From Oxalobacteraceae bacterium (GTDB lineage: Bacteria > Pseudomonadota > Gammaproteobacteria > Burkholderiales > Burkholderiaceae_D): a stretch of 5,992 nucleotides of DNA. The stretch is taken from NCBI GenBank assembly GCA_003132085.1, contig PKWO01000545.1, forward strand, positions 1 to 5,992, read 5' to 3'. Positions 5,923-5,992 of this stretch are shown here, piece after piece. The notes beneath the pieces are model-generated. The model made no database searches. It saw nothing but the letters and a program-made list of their open reading frames with translations, and was not told the origin of the DNA. The position numbers and the translations under genes are program-made. Within the stretch, counting starts at the first letter, position 1, and every line of letters begins with the position of its first letter.

Positions 5923-5992
5923 TTAATTTCCTGCCAGGATGCTCATCACCGCCATACGCACCGCTATGCCGAACGTCACTTGCGGCAAGATC
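5923..5992 (-). CDS. pyrB: Aspartate carbamoyltransferase catalytic subunit (PyrB), C-terminal fragment cut by window edge
   Basis: Only the last 22 codons and the TAA stop (5925-5923) are visible, reading LPQVTFGIAVRMAVM and then SILAGN at the end. This resembles the C-terminal helix of catalytic aspartate/ornithine carbamoyltransferase-family chains, in which a Gly-Val/Ile-Ala-Val-Arg-Met run is common. PyrB makes carbamoyl aspartate from aspartate and carbamoyl phosphate, the committed step of pyrimidine synthesis. The identity rests on this short tail and on the dihydroorotase-family gene beginning 24 bases downstream, a standard pyrB-pyrC/pyrX arrangement. The rest of the gene, including the carbamoyl-phosphate site, is off the right edge, so intactness and any N-terminal extension cannot be judged. 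Confidence 0.85.
   Translation of the reverse strand, partial: ILPQVTFGIAVRMAVMSILAGN

Overview
The window looks like ordinary chromosome of a betaproteobacterium, probably of the Burkholderiales type. This is inferred from gene order and protein character, not from any search. The gene order is rmlBACD, a divergent apaH, then a convergent plsC, a dihydroorotase-like gene and pyrB. All coding regions have a similar moderately GC-rich composition. There is no transposase, integrase, tRNA, rRNA, CRISPR array or phage gene, and no composition break that would suggest recent transfer.

Layout. Positions 1-2632 (minus strand) hold the dTDP-L-rhamnose operon in transcription order rfbB, rfbA, rfbC, rfbD, with rfbD cut by the left edge. 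The genes are packed stop-on-start: ATGA at B/A, TTGA at C/D, and a few bases at most between A and C. Positions 2633-3007 are the only real intergenic region, about 375 bp. It lies between the divergent rml operon and apaH and is AT-rich on the apaH side. It carries a candidate apaH promoter, a perfect 9-bp inverted repeat, and three tandem copies of a 13-bp unit that run into the apaH start codon. Positions 3008-3832 (plus strand) encode ApaH, the symmetrical Ap4A hydrolase. After a 37-bp convergent gap, the minus strand continues rightwards with plsC (3870-4604), a class I dihydroorotase-family gene (4606-5898) and the last 22 codons of pyrB (from 5992 down to 5923). These are transcribed pyrB, then dihydroorotase-like, then plsC.

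How the genes work together. The rml enzymes turn glucose-1-phosphate and dTTP into dTDP-L-rhamnose for O-antigen or other surface polysaccharide. PyrB catalyses the committed step of UMP synthesis. The dihydroorotase-like protein next to it has lost nearly all recognisable metal ligands, so it is more likely a structural partner of aspartate transcarbamoylase (PyrX/PyrC' type) than an enzyme. PlsC makes phosphatidic acid, which is activated with CTP, so pyrimidine and phospholipid supply are placed on one transcript. ApaH is metabolically separate and appears to be its own transcription unit.

No wholly new multi-gene system was found. The points most worth following up are the 13-bp tandem repeat that replaces a Shine-Dalgarno sequence in front of apaH, the degenerate active site of the dihydroorotase homologue, and the inverted repeat in the divergent intergenic region.
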